DNA from: Actinomyces mediterranea
Lineage (GTDB): Bacteria; Actinomycetota; Actinomycetes; Actinomycetales; Actinomycetaceae
DNA length: 64,000 nt
Assembly (NCBI RefSeq): GCF_900155595.1
Contig: NZ_FTPB01000003.1
Location: 321,344 to 385,343, forward strand
Direction: 5' to 3'
Shown here: positions 9,808 to 18,415 of the stretch, in pieces
Numbering within the stretch: position 1 is the stretch's first letter
Layout: each line of letters starts with the position of its first letter
The notes under the pieces: generated by a model
Told to the model about the DNA's origin: nothing
What the model saw: only the letters and a program-made list of their open reading frames with translations
Database searches by the model: none
Made by a program: the position numbers and the translations under genes

Positions 9808-10665
9808 TTATCCGGGGTAATTCGGCCCCAGGACCACTCGGGCCGGATCGTGATTGACCCGCTCGTCTTCGGGGGGCAGCCGCATGTAGTCCCCATACCC
9901 CCGAGTGAGCACTGCGTCATAATCCGCGGGGAGGAGAACGGTGATGTCGTCGAAGGCAACACGGCGTGCGGGGAAGAGTTCGTCAATCGACGCCGACCAC
10001 CTCTTCGGATCCCGGGTGGAGTAATCCCCGAGCAGACGGGACGAGGATCCCTCATACATGCGCGCCGCCGCCTCCCACTTCTCCACGAGGAAGCGCGGCT
10101 TCACGCGCAGCAGGTGCAGCGCTGCATGCACGCCGTGCATGATGGCCGAGGCAGCGACATTAAGCGGAACGGGCAGTGATACATCCGGCGTCGCAGTCCC
10201 ATGGAGGAAGAGCATCCTCCCCCACAGCCATGTCCTTCGCGCCTGCTTGACGTAGAGCGCGTCGTCCTCGGGAATCGGATCGAGCGGGAACAGGTCCACT
10301 CCAATAGGCATCGTGTAGGGCCGATTCTTGGCGACTCTCGGTGTGAACTCCGATCCGGCCAGACCGAGTATCCCGAAGGACTTCGGATAGGCGGGATCCG
10401 TTTCGGAGGCGATGAGGACGAAACCGTCGTGCAGGATCGTCGGCCCCTCGCTCAGGAGGCGCTCGTAGTCGGAACGAGGCATGCACACGTCGACATCGTC
10501 GTCCCACGGGATGAACCCCCCGTGGCGGACCGCACCGATCGCGGTGCCCCCGTAGACCACATACCGCAGGCCGAGTTCCTCGCAGACACGGTCGAGTTCA
10601 GCGAGGGCGTATCGGGTCGCCTTCTGGACAGCGCGCAACTGGTCTGAGTCGCGGGGGGCAGTCAC
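9808..10665 (-). CDS. licD: LicD-family phosphotransferase (copy 1)
   Basis: 285 residues. The LicD signature is intact: GGTAIGAVRHGGF at 39-51 followed by IPWDDDVDV at 52-60, whose aspartates bind metal and nucleotide, then MPRSDYERL. LicD enzymes move phosphocholine (or a related phospho-alcohol) from a CDP donor to a surface glycan. Start is GTG at 10665 after AAAGGA. It is the last gene of an operon with a LicB-type permease and a cytidylyltransferase-kinase fusion, so uptake, activation and transfer are together. It is convergent with the repeat-bearing amidase, with 28 bp between stops. A phosphoethanolamine or polyol-phosphate role remains possible. Confidence 0.9.
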   Translation of the reverse strand: MTAPRDSDQLRAVQKATRYALAELDRVCEELGLRYVVYGGTAIGAVRHGGFIPWDDDVDVCMPRSDYERLLSEGPTILHDGFVLIASETDPAYPKSFGILGLAGSEFTPRVAKNRPYTMPIGVDLFPLDPIPEDDALYVKQARRTWLWGRMLFLHGTATPDVSLPVPLNVAASAIMHGVHAALHLLRVKPRFLVEKWEAAARMYEGSSSRLLGDYSTRDPKRWSASIDELFPARRVAFDDITVLLPADYDAVLTRGYGDYMRLPPEDERVNHDPARVVLGPNYPG

Positions 10666-10685
10666 GATTGGAGTCCTTTCGGTCG

Positions 10686-11618
10686 TTATGCCGCGTCGTT
10701 GCTCAGCGAGAACTCACGCCAGTTCGGCGTCGCCGCGAGCACCGTCCCAATCAGGATAACCACGCAGCAGACGATCTGCAGCGGCGTCGGCACCGTTCCG
10801 ATGAGGATGAGGGCGAAGAGCACCGCCCACGCAGAATAGGAGATGTTGAGCGCCATGCCGCGCGATGCGCCGACCGAGGCAATGGCCTTGTAGTAGAAGA
10901 GATAGGAGGCGGTTCCCGCCAGTGCGGCCAGGACGACGATCCCTGTCCCCAGGGTCGGGGCCGCGCGCAGTGTGAAGCCGACAACTCCGCCGATGGGGGC
11001 GACTGCAAGGACATAGACGAGGGCGGAGGTCGTCTCGCGGATCTGCAGAGCCGTTTCATTGTCGACATCGTCGTCGCGCATGCCCCATGCGAGGATCACC
11101 GCTTCCGAACCCCAGCCGAAGACGCAGGCCAGGGCCGCGATGACGCCGAGGACGGGGTTGCCCGAGGTTTCACTGCCAGTCGAGGAGTATCCGATGAGGA
11201 TGATCGCGCCGAGGGCGACCAGCAGTGCGACGATCTGGCGGGGCTTCATGCGTTCTTTGAGGAAGATGAACGCCAGGAGAGTGCCGACTGCGGGGTAGAA
11301 GGTGGAGATGATCGCCGTGTAGCCCGGGCCGATATTATTGATCGCAATGAGGTAGCCGGTCATGCCGAAGGGCCCGCCGAGGAGGGCGCCGAGCATGATC
11401 GCCTTCCCGGACTTCGTGCGGATCGCTGCGAGAGTGTCCCTCAGTCGCCCTCGCACTCCCATGTAGACGAGGAGGATGAGAGCGGTGAGGACGTCGTGGA
11501 GGATCGCGCTGGCCAATGAGGCCTCGCCCGCTCCGAGGAAGGGAGCCATGGCGAGGGCGATTCCCAGAACGACGGTGTCCAAGCCCCACAGGGCTCCGGA
11601 GAAGATTCCCCATTTCAT
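10686..11618 (-). CDS. licB: LicB-like choline permease (DMT superfamily)
   Basis: 310 residues with about ten hydrophobic helices in two EamA-type halves (for example LLGGPFGMTGYLIAI near 80-95 and YLFYYKAIASVGASRGMAL near 240-260). LicB of the lic1 loci is of this superfamily and length and takes up choline. Start is ATG 11618 with GAGGAGTAAG ahead, 12 bp after the stop of the fusion gene and 20 bp before licD. The choline assignment rests mainly on operon context, because DMT transporters are diverse. Confidence 0.8.
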   Translation of the reverse strand: MKWGIFSGALWGLDTVVLGIALAMAPFLGAGEASLASAILHDVLTALILLVYMGVRGRLRDTLAAIRTKSGKAIMLGALLGGPFGMTGYLIAINNIGPGYTAIISTFYPAVGTLLAFIFLKERMKPRQIVALLVALGAIILIGYSSTGSETSGNPVLGVIAALACVFGWGSEAVILAWGMRDDDVDNETALQIRETTSALVYVLAVAPIGGVVGFTLRAAPTLGTGIVVLAALAGTASYLFYYKAIASVGASRGMALNISYSAWAVLFALILIGTVPTPLQIVCCVVILIGTVLAATPNWREFSLSNDAA

Positions 11619-11630
11619 TGTTCTTACTCC

Positions 11631-13427
11631 TCAGTGGTCGTGATGGGAAGCGGATTCATAGTCGGCGAGAAGCCGGTTGACGTAATCGGCCGCATGACGG
11701 TAGTAGATAAGCAGCCACTCCCCCACGTCATCGCCCTCGGCCTCCTTGACGAGCGCCCACAGGTACCAGCACCACCCGGCGAAGACGACATACGCCCAGA
11801 AGTGGCGCCTCTCCATATCGGTGGGTGTGCGCCCGAAGTAGTCGCACAGGGCCTGCTCAGCCCGTTCCTCGGACAGTTCGGGGGTGCAGACCACCATGGT
11901 CCCGAAGTCGGCGGCGACATCCGACATCCCTGCGTACTCCCAGTCGATGAGATCGATCCTGCCGTCCGCGTCGACGAGAAAGTTCGGCGGGAAGAAGTCA
12001 TTGTGACTGGGGACGAGTTCGAAGCCATCGGCGTCGGCGTATTCCTTCAGGCGCAGCACCTTGGCCTTGAGCTCGTCGTATCCGGGCAGCTCGATGTCCC
12101 CGTGCTGGCGCAGGATTCCCTCGTATCGCAGTCCCTCGGCGATGAAGTCGAACGACCGTCCGAGAGTGCGCCCGGAGTCGTGGAGTTCACGGTTCATCAC
12201 CATGGCGCGGCGCAGCTCCTCCGGGTTGGTGACGTCGAGGTTGCGCACATTGGGAACGAAGCGGGAGATCTTCCATCCGCGCGCGGGGTCGCCCGTGATG
12301 AAGGTGTGATCGATGCCGATCTCCCCGGCGAGGGTGAGGGCGTCGAGTTCTGCTTGGCGGTCGACGATCTGGTCGGTTCCGGCGCCGGGGTGGCGGTAGA
12401 CGTATTCATCATCGCCGACGCGGAAGTGGCATGACAGGTTCGTGATCCCCTGCTTGAGGGGGTAGAAGTCCGTGATGTCGGTCGTCGAGCACCCCAGGGC
12501 TCTCTCAATATTGTCAAAGACCTCTGAGTCGATGTTCTCCATGAAATGGGGGTCGAAGCTGCGCAGCTCGTCCACGGAGTCGAACTCGTAGATGACGCCC
12601 TCGGGGTATTCGCGGATGACCATATCGAGTTCTTTGACGTGGTCGAGGAAGATTCTCTCCCACAGCTTCGACGCGGTCTCGGGCCGGTGGTAGACCCGCT
12701 CGAGGATGGAGCGGAAAGAGGCGGAGAATGCACGATCGAAGTAGACATGTCCGAGCATGGTCCACGCGTTGTCACCTCCGACGGTGGCGCCGATGATTCT
12801 CCCATTCGCCCCCGTGGTGATGCACCACTCGTCGGTGGGGCCCTCGACGTAGTTCGCAGAGTAGTAGGCCTTGTAGACGTGGGATTCGAAGGGGTTCTTC
12901 GTGAAGTAGTCGTCGGAGGAGCATACGTAGGTGTTGGCGAGGATGTCTTTGACCAGCCACAGGGACCCGTTGTTATTGCGGATGGCGTAGTCCCTGTTGA
13001 CGACGATCTTCACGTCGTACTTGTCGATGAGGTAGAAGAAGTACTCCTTCTTGTATCCGACGACGACGGTGATGTCGGTGATGCCCGCCTCGTGGAGCTG
13101 GCGGATCTGCCGTTCGATGAGCACTTCTCCGAGGACCTTGAGCGTTCCCTTGGGGCGCTCGTATGAGATCGGCGCGAAACGGGAGGATAGGCCCGCTGCC
13201 ATGATGACGGCGTTGTTGACGGCATAGGGGTCAAGAGCTGCTCGTCCGGCGTCCGTCAGGGCGCGCTCTTCGATGAGACCCCTGGCTTCGCATTCGCGCA
13301 CAGCAGTGTTGACGCGCCCCAGAGACATGCCCGTGGTCGCCTGAAGCTCTCGCTGTGTCAATGGCCCGTCGGCGGTATTGAGGGCGTTGAGGACTTCGAA
13401 TTGAGGGCGTGTGAGTACGTCGGCCAC
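11631..13427 (-). CDS. Three-domain protein: winged helix, LicC-like cytidylyltransferase and LicA-like choline kinase (copy 1)
   Basis: 598 residues from GTG 13427. Residues 5-66 form a winged helix (LTQRELQATTGMSLGRVNTAV). Residues about 72-315 are a LicC-like nucleotidyltransferase (NNAVIMAAGLSSRF, ERPKGTLKVLGE, CSSDDYF). Residues about 325-598 are a LicA-type kinase with SHNDFFPPN (H475, N476, D477) and IDLIDWEYAG (D495). One chain could phosphorylate choline and make CDP-choline. The winged helix suggests DNA binding or control. I prefer this GTG because the context GTGAAC-GG-GTGTC-RTG recurs at the start of the second copy; ATG 13460 is the alternative. It heads the operon with licB and licD. 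Confidence 0.9.
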   Translation of the reverse strand: MADVLTRPQFEVLNALNTADGPLTQRELQATTGMSLGRVNTAVRECEARGLIEERALTDAGRAALDPYAVNNAVIMAAGLSSRFAPISYERPKGTLKVLGEVLIERQIRQLHEAGITDITVVVGYKKEYFFYLIDKYDVKIVVNRDYAIRNNNGSLWLVKDILANTYVCSSDDYFTKNPFESHVYKAYYSANYVEGPTDEWCITTGANGRIIGATVGGDNAWTMLGHVYFDRAFSASFRSILERVYHRPETASKLWERIFLDHVKELDMVIREYPEGVIYEFDSVDELRSFDPHFMENIDSEVFDNIERALGCSTTDITDFYPLKQGITNLSCHFRVGDDEYVYRHPGAGTDQIVDRQAELDALTLAGEIGIDHTFITGDPARGWKISRFVPNVRNLDVTNPEELRRAMVMNRELHDSGRTLGRSFDFIAEGLRYEGILRQHGDIELPGYDELKAKVLRLKEYADADGFELVPSHNDFFPPNFLVDADGRIDLIDWEYAGMSDVAADFGTMVVCTPELSEERAEQALCDYFGRTPTDMERRHFWAYVVFAGWCWYLWALVKEAEGDDVGEWLLIYYRHAADYVNRLLADYESASHHDH

Positions 13428-13436
13428 GACACATCC

Positions 13437-13500
13437 GTTCACTAGGAAAAGATCTGACATTACGTTCAAACATACGTCACAATAATACTTCTCTGAACAT
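13437..13500 (-). promoter_or_regulatory. Promoter and GTTCA motifs upstream of the first lic operon
   Basis: On the minus strand a TATTAT box (13487-13482) is a candidate -10. The sequence GTTCA/TGAAC occurs three times around it: 13437-13441, 13464-13468 and 13494-13498 (read as ATGTTC on the coding strand, 13500-13495). The nearest copy sits 10 nt before the GTG, the same place as the GTTCA copy before the second lic operon. No good -35 is seen. These may be binding sites for the winged helix encoded downstream. Confidence 0.4.
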
Positions 13501-13538
13501 TTAACGTGTCGTGTTGCTCACACGAGCAGCGCTGAGTG

Positions 13539-14831
13539 TCACCTCCCCTGACCGATGACGAGGCGCGGCACCCCCGCCCACAACTCTGCAGCCGTTATCC
13601 GCCGCCCGTCAACGAGCAGCCGCACACCGGGCACATCCTGTGGAGCGAGCGAGGCGTATTCGCGGTGATCAGCCTGGATGATCGCAGCATCGGCGGCCCG
13701 ACCGAGGCGGAAGGGCTCCCACCCGAAAGCCCTCAACTCATCATCGGTGTACATCGGGTCGTGGACGAGGACGCGGGCGCCGCGGGCGACCAGAGCATTG
13801 ACGAGGGGAAAGACCCCGGAGAACGCGGTCTCCTTCACACCGCCGCGATAGGAGGCGCCGAAGACAACGACCCTCAGCCCGCCGAGCGGGCCGAGAATCC
13901 CGCTCAGGCGGTCCACCGCATAGCCGGGCATCGTCTCATTGAACTCCCGGGCTTTCCGAACAATCGTGGCATCCGGATCAGTCGACAGGTAGAGCCTGGG
14001 GTAGACGGGGATGCAGTGGCCGCCGACTGCGATACCGGGCCGGTGGATATGCGAATAGGGCTGAGAATTGCAGGCATCGATGACCCGTTCGATGTCAATG
14101 CCGACGCGGTCGGCGAACACGGCGAATTGATTCGCCAATCCGATATTGACATCGCGGTACGTCGTCTCCGCAAGTTTCGCCAATTCTGCGGCCTCGGCGC
14201 TGCCCATATCCCACACTCCATTGCCCCCGGGCAGGTCGGCGCGCTCATCGAAGTCGAGGACCTGCTGATAGAAGGAGATTCCCGCCCTCGTCCCCGCCTC
14301 GGACAGTCCGCCGATGAGTTTGGGGTACCTGCGCAGGTCGGCGAAGACCCTGCCGGTGAGGACCCGTTCGGGGCTGAAGACGAGGTGGAAGTCGTGCCCC
14401 TCCTCAAGGCCGGAAACGGCTTCGATGAGGGGCCGGAAGCGCTCTCGGGTCGTCCCCACGGGAAGCGTCGTTTCATAGGAGATGAGGGTTTCCGGCGTGA
14501 GGGAAGCGGCGAGGGCACGAGTCGCCGCATCCAACGGCGCGAAGTCCGGGACGCCCTCCTCGTCGACGACAAGCGGGACGACGAGGACGACGGCATCGGC
14601 GCGCGGGATCGCCTCGGCGTAGTCGGTCGTCGCCCGTAAGGTGCCCCGGGCGACGACGCGGGCGAGGAGGCCGTCGAGGTGCGCCTCCCCGGGGAAGGGC
14701 GACCGCCCCTCATTGACGAGGGCGACTGTACGCGCATCGACGTCGACGCCGACGACATCGTGGCCCTTCGTCGCGTACTGGACGGCGAGGGGCAGTCCGA
14801 TCTTCCCGAGGGCGACGACTGCGATGCGCAT
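13539..14831 (-). CDS. Nucleotide-sugar 6-dehydrogenase (UDP-ManNAc/UDP-GlcNAc/UDP-glucose dehydrogenase family)
   Basis: 430 residues from ATG 14831, preceded by GGAAGGA. The N-terminal Rossmann motif is VVALGKIGLPLA, a variant of GxGxxG. The middle has the SPERVLTG motif. The catalytic cysteine is C273 in GGHCIPVYP, and the C-terminal UDP-binding domain starts near FGASYRGGVKET. This family oxidises C6 of a UDP-hexose(amine) twice to a uronate. The WecC/WbpA-like pattern and the wlb/wbp-like genes at 37.8-40.5 kb suggest UDP-GlcNAc as substrate. UDP-glucose or UDP-ManNAc cannot be excluded. It is a single gene between the two lic operons. Confidence 0.85.
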   Translation of the reverse strand: MRIAVVALGKIGLPLAVQYATKGHDVVGVDVDARTVALVNEGRSPFPGEAHLDGLLARVVARGTLRATTDYAEAIPRADAVVLVVPLVVDEEGVPDFAPLDAATRALAASLTPETLISYETTLPVGTTRERFRPLIEAVSGLEEGHDFHLVFSPERVLTGRVFADLRRYPKLIGGLSEAGTRAGISFYQQVLDFDERADLPGGNGVWDMGSAEAAELAKLAETTYRDVNIGLANQFAVFADRVGIDIERVIDACNSQPYSHIHRPGIAVGGHCIPVYPRLYLSTDPDATIVRKAREFNETMPGYAVDRLSGILGPLGGLRVVVFGASYRGGVKETAFSGVFPLVNALVARGARVLVHDPMYTDDELRAFGWEPFRLGRAADAAIIQADHREYASLAPQDVPGVRLLVDGRRITAAELWAGVPRLVIGQGR

Positions 14832-14901
14832 ATGAGTCCTTCCTCTTATCCCGCATACCCCCACAGTATGCCCGATGCCCGTCGCCGCCTACCATGTGGA
14901 T

Positions 14902-16044
14902 ATGACCCGTCCGCAGATCCTCGACCTGTCCTTTTCCCCGCTCGTTCGCGACGCGAGGGTCTTGAGGCAGCTGTCCGTCGTCTACGACTTCGGCGAGGTC
15001 ACGACCTGCGGTTACGGCCCCGCAACGCCCTATTCGGCGCATCATGTGCAGATCCCCTCCGATGCCCCCTCCCTGCCGCAGACCCTCGGGGGCGTTGCGA
15101 ATCTCGCGCTGCACCGCCACCTCGCCGCCGATCTGCAGGCGCCCGGGGCGACGGCGGTCCGCGGGGATCTCATGTCACGGGACTTCGACCTCGTCATCGC
15201 CAATGATGCGCGCGCCCTGCCCCTCGCCTTCGCAGCGGCGAAGGGGGCGCCCGTGTGGGTGGATCTTCACGAGTGGGCTCCCGAGGAGCGCACCCACATC
15301 GCCTCCTGGCGACTCCTCGTCGCCCCGTGGATCGACTCCGTGTGCCGCCGCTACCTTCCGCGCGTCTGCGCGGCGACGACCGTCGGCGCGCGAATCGCGG
15401 ACCTGTATGACAGGCGCTACGGGGTGCGTCCGCAGCTCATGCGCAATGCCGCGCCCTACGCGGACCTCACCCCCTCTCCCCTGCTCTCCACGGGGGTGCT
15501 GCGCCTCGCGCACTCGGGGGCGGCGATCCCCGGCAGGGCGCTGGAGACGATGATTGAAGCGATCCTCGAAGCGGGAGAGGGATTCACCCTCGACCTCTAC
15601 CTCGTCCCGGGAGGCGATGGCGGCGCCTATCTGCGAGATCTGCATGCACTGGCATCCGCAGACGCGAGAATCCGCTTCCGCGATCCGGTGGCGCCCGCCG
15701 ACCTGCCCCGCGTCCTCAACGCCTATGACATCGGGGTCTTCTGGATCCCGCCGTTCAATACGAACGCGAGGCTCACCCTTCCGAACAAGTTCTTCGACTT
15801 CATCCAGGCGCGCCTCGCCGTCGCCGTCGGCCCGAGCGTCGAAATGGAGGACCTCGTCCGCGGGTACGGGCTCGGCGCAGTCTCCTCGGGCTTCACCGTC
15901 TGCGAGATCGTCGACTCCCTGCATTCGCTGACGCCCGCTGCCGTCAGGACGTTCAAGGAGGCGACGCACGCGGCGGCCCGGCCCTTGAGCTTCGATTCCG
16001 AGGCCGACGTCGCCCGCGCAATACTCAGCGGTCTATTGCGCTGA
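14902..16044 (+). CDS. GT4-like glycosyltransferase
   Basis: About 380 residues from ATG 14902 (MTRPQILDLSFSPL). An ATG nine codons upstream is possible but has no better ribosome site. The two-domain GT-B architecture shows as an N-terminal part with DLVIANDARALPLAFAAAKG and a C-terminal part with LRLAHSGAAIPGRALE, DLPRVLNAYDIGVFWIPP and NKFFDFIQARLAVAVG, where the nucleotide sugar would bind. Donor and acceptor are unknown. Its 3' end overlaps the convergent licC gene by 12 bp, so there is no room for a terminator between them. Confidence 0.8.
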   Translation: MTRPQILDLSFSPLVRDARVLRQLSVVYDFGEVTTCGYGPATPYSAHHVQIPSDAPSLPQTLGGVANLALHRHLAADLQAPGATAVRGDLMSRDFDLVIANDARALPLAFAAAKGAPVWVDLHEWAPEERTHIASWRLLVAPWIDSVCRRYLPRVCAATTVGARIADLYDRRYGVRPQLMRNAAPYADLTPSPLLSTGVLRLAHSGAAIPGRALETMIEAILEAGEGFTLDLYLVPGGDGGAYLRDLHALASADARIRFRDPVAPADLPRVLNAYDIGVFWIPPFNTNARLTLPNKFFDFIQARLAVAVGPSVEMEDLVRGYGLGAVSSGFTVCEIVDSLHSLTPAAVRTFKEATHAAARPLSFDSEADVARAILSGLLR

Positions 16045-16854
16045 GGAACCGGCTGGGGACCCATCGATCCGATACCGAGGATCGATCTGCTGCAACTCGG
16101 CAAAAGAGTCGATCTCATCGATATCGCTGAACGCGCACTCCTTGATGTGCAACTCGTAGCGATCGCGGCGGATCACGCACGGCACGTCGTCCCAGAAGCG
16201 CTGCTTCGTCTCGTCATCCTCGTCGAAACAGGCGGGCAGATCCTCTGCGAGCCTCGCACCGTCCTCACGCGACCAATAGCTGATGCCGAACATGTGATAG
16301 CAATTCACGCCGCCCTTGTGCAGGTCGGTGATGACGCCGTCCTCCGTATCGAAGCACCAGTCGGGTGTCTGTTCCACGGGAACGCCGAAATAGTGCGACT
16401 CATAGTTGTACGCGGTGAGCACCGACGGATTCGTCAGATACAGATCCGATTCGAAGACGTAGGCGTTGGAGAAGTGCTCGGCGGCGACGCATGCCGACGA
16501 CAGGTTGTTCGTCGTGGCGTAGATCGGATTCTCGAGGATCGTCACCATCGGATACCGATCTTTGAGGAGGGTGAACTGCTCCTTGAGATATCCGGTGACA
16601 ATGTAGATCTCCGTGACGCCGATGCCGAGCAGGGCGTCGAGGATCGTTTCAATGATGCGCGTCCCATTGACGTTGACGAGGGGCTTGGGCGTATTGAGGG
16701 TGATCGGGACCATCCGCGAGCCGAACCCGCTCGCCAGAAGGATCGCGCGCTTCACGCGGTAGGGCTCGAGGGCGGAGAGATCATCCGCCGTCGCCGTTCC
16801 GGCCTCGTATCGCGCAACGCGCTCATCGAACTCCCCGCGACTCAGTTCAGACAC
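16033..16854 (-). CDS. licC: Stand-alone LicC-like CTP:phosphocholine (or phosphoethanolamine) cytidylyltransferase
   Basis: 273 residues. Nucleotide-binding loop ILLASGFGSRM at 38-48, NTPKPLVNVNG at about 54-64, then GYLKEQF, NPIYATTNNLSSA and a late FWDDVPC, all in the order of pneumococcal LicC. The first ~37 residues end in LSALEPYRVKRA, matching the linker after the winged helix of the two fusion proteins (ALDPYAVNNA, ALAPYRVDNA). It therefore looks derived from a fusion that lost both the DNA-binding and kinase domains. It would make CDP-choline or CDP-ethanolamine. Last gene of the second lic operon, 45 bp after the permease gene. Confidence 0.85.
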   Translation of the reverse strand: MSELSRGEFDERVARYEAGTATADDLSALEPYRVKRAILLASGFGSRMVPITLNTPKPLVNVNGTRIIETILDALLGIGVTEIYIVTGYLKEQFTLLKDRYPMVTILENPIYATTNNLSSACVAAEHFSNAYVFESDLYLTNPSVLTAYNYESHYFGVPVEQTPDWCFDTEDGVITDLHKGGVNCYHMFGISYWSREDGARLAEDLPACFDEDDETKQRFWDDVPCVIRRDRYELHIKECAFSDIDEIDSFAELQQIDPRYRIDGSPAGSSAQ

Positions 16855-16899
16855 TGCTTCCTCCCTTTCGCACGCAACGCCCTCATCGACTCGCCCAGG

Positions 16900-18321
16900 T
16901 TAGCGCAACTCGGATTGCGCGCCGACGAGCGCGGCGAACTCCTCTTCGGGAGCATTGGACACGAGACGCTTCTTCGAATAGACGATGAAGTAGGCGATCC
17001 CCACGATGTAGAAGCCGAGGACACAGAAGGCCGCAACGATATCGACGAAGAAGGTGGAGACGATGGCGACGCAGCTCAGGGCGAAGCCCATCCCCGTTGT
17101 GATGACGCCACCGGGTGTGCGATAGGCGCGCGGCATCTGGGGGCTCTTCACGCGCAGGAGGATGTGCGACATGCTCATGAGCGCATAGGAGACGCATGCT
17201 CCGAATACGGCGATATTGAGGATGAGGTCCCCACTGCCCATGACGACGACGAGGCAGATCCCGATGAGCGCTTGAAGGACGAGGGCGATCGTCGGAGTCT
17301 TCCTCGAACCGGTGACCGACAGGGCGCTCGGCAGGTATCCCGCCCTCGAAAGGGCGAAGATCTGACGACTGCCGGCGTACATGAGACTGAAGAAACTGGC
17401 GATGAGACCGGCCAGTGCCGCCCAGTTGACGAAGACGGCGAGGCCGGGGCGCCCGACGGCGGTGAGCGCGTCGACGAGGGGCGCATCCGAACCGGCGATG
17501 GCCGCGGCTCCTGCGGATCCTGCTGCGAAGACGAGCGACGCCGCGCCCGTGAGGGCGAGTATCGCGAGAGCGCCGATGAGACCGCGGGGCATGTCTCGGC
17601 GGGGATCCTGAGACTCCTCGGCGGCCAGCGGAACGCCCTCGACGCCGAGGAAGAACCAGATCCCGAAGGGCAGAGCGCCCAAGACGCCGGAGAATCCCAT
17701 GGGCAGAGCAGCTGTGGAACCAGCAGCCGGTGTGATGTCGAAGAGCCTCGTCGCGTCGAAGGAGCCGATTGTCCCGGCGACGAATCCCACGAGGGCGACG
17801 ATCGCGATCGCCGAGATCACGAACATGAGTTTGAGCGCCTCGCCGACACCGATGATATGGATTGCTGTGAACACGAGATACGCGACGACGACGATCGTCA
17901 CTGGGGTCACCCAGTCGGGGAGTATTCCAAGAGCGAGGATGTAGTTGGCGATGAAGAGCGCGATCGCCGCAGGAGCGCAGACGTATTCGATGATGAGCGC
18001 TAGCCCCGTCGCGAACCCTCCCGTGCGGCCCATGGCCGAGCGCGCGAAACCATAGCCGGCTCCGGCGGTCGGGATCGCGCTCGACAGCTCCGCGAGGCCG
18101 AAGACGATGCACAGGTACATGATCCCCATGACGAGCCAGGCGATGGCGAGTCCGAGCCAGCCCCCCTGTTCCATGCCGTAGTTCCATCCGGAGAAGTCTC
18201 CGCTGATGGTGTAGGAGACGCCGAGGCCGATGAGGAGAAGCCAGCCGACGGCCCCTCCCTGGAGGGATCTCTTCTCAAAGTACTCGTCCGTTTCTGCGGT
18301 CTCTGTGATGCACGTAGTCAT
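16900..18321 (-). CDS. eat: Ethanolamine permease-like APC-family transporter
   Basis: 473 residues from ATG 18321 (AAAGG upstream), with about twelve hydrophobic helices. The N-terminus YFEKRSLQGGAVGW, followed by GLGVSYTISGDFSGWNYG and later ELSSAIPTAGAGYGFARSA, closely resembles the ethanolamine permease subgroup of the APC superfamily. It would import ethanolamine, or possibly another small amine, with protons. No eut (ethanolamine catabolism) genes are nearby. Instead it lies between a kinase-cytidylyltransferase fusion and licC, which argues that the amine is activated for surface decoration rather than degraded. Substrate is inferred. Confidence 0.8.
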   Translation of the reverse strand: MTTCITETAETDEYFEKRSLQGGAVGWLLLIGLGVSYTISGDFSGWNYGMEQGGWLGLAIAWLVMGIMYLCIVFGLAELSSAIPTAGAGYGFARSAMGRTGGFATGLALIIEYVCAPAAIALFIANYILALGILPDWVTPVTIVVVAYLVFTAIHIIGVGEALKLMFVISAIAIVALVGFVAGTIGSFDATRLFDITPAAGSTAALPMGFSGVLGALPFGIWFFLGVEGVPLAAEESQDPRRDMPRGLIGALAILALTGAASLVFAAGSAGAAAIAGSDAPLVDALTAVGRPGLAVFVNWAALAGLIASFFSLMYAGSRQIFALSRAGYLPSALSVTGSRKTPTIALVLQALIGICLVVVMGSGDLILNIAVFGACVSYALMSMSHILLRVKSPQMPRAYRTPGGVITTGMGFALSCVAIVSTFFVDIVAAFCVLGFYIVGIAYFIVYSKKRLVSNAPEEEFAALVGAQSELR

Positions 18322-18415
18322 GAATGCGCCTTTCTGGGGGGTTCCGCGGAAAATCCCGCGTCGGCGGGCTGGGCGGTAGTGGGATCGTCGGCCGGGCACC
18401 GACGGGGTCGCACCG

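Noticed and set aside
16147-18003. Plus-strand 618-codon frame across licC and the permease
   Set aside because: Crosses two genes with clear domains on the minus strand and has no recognisable fold; typical antisense frame of high-GC DNA.
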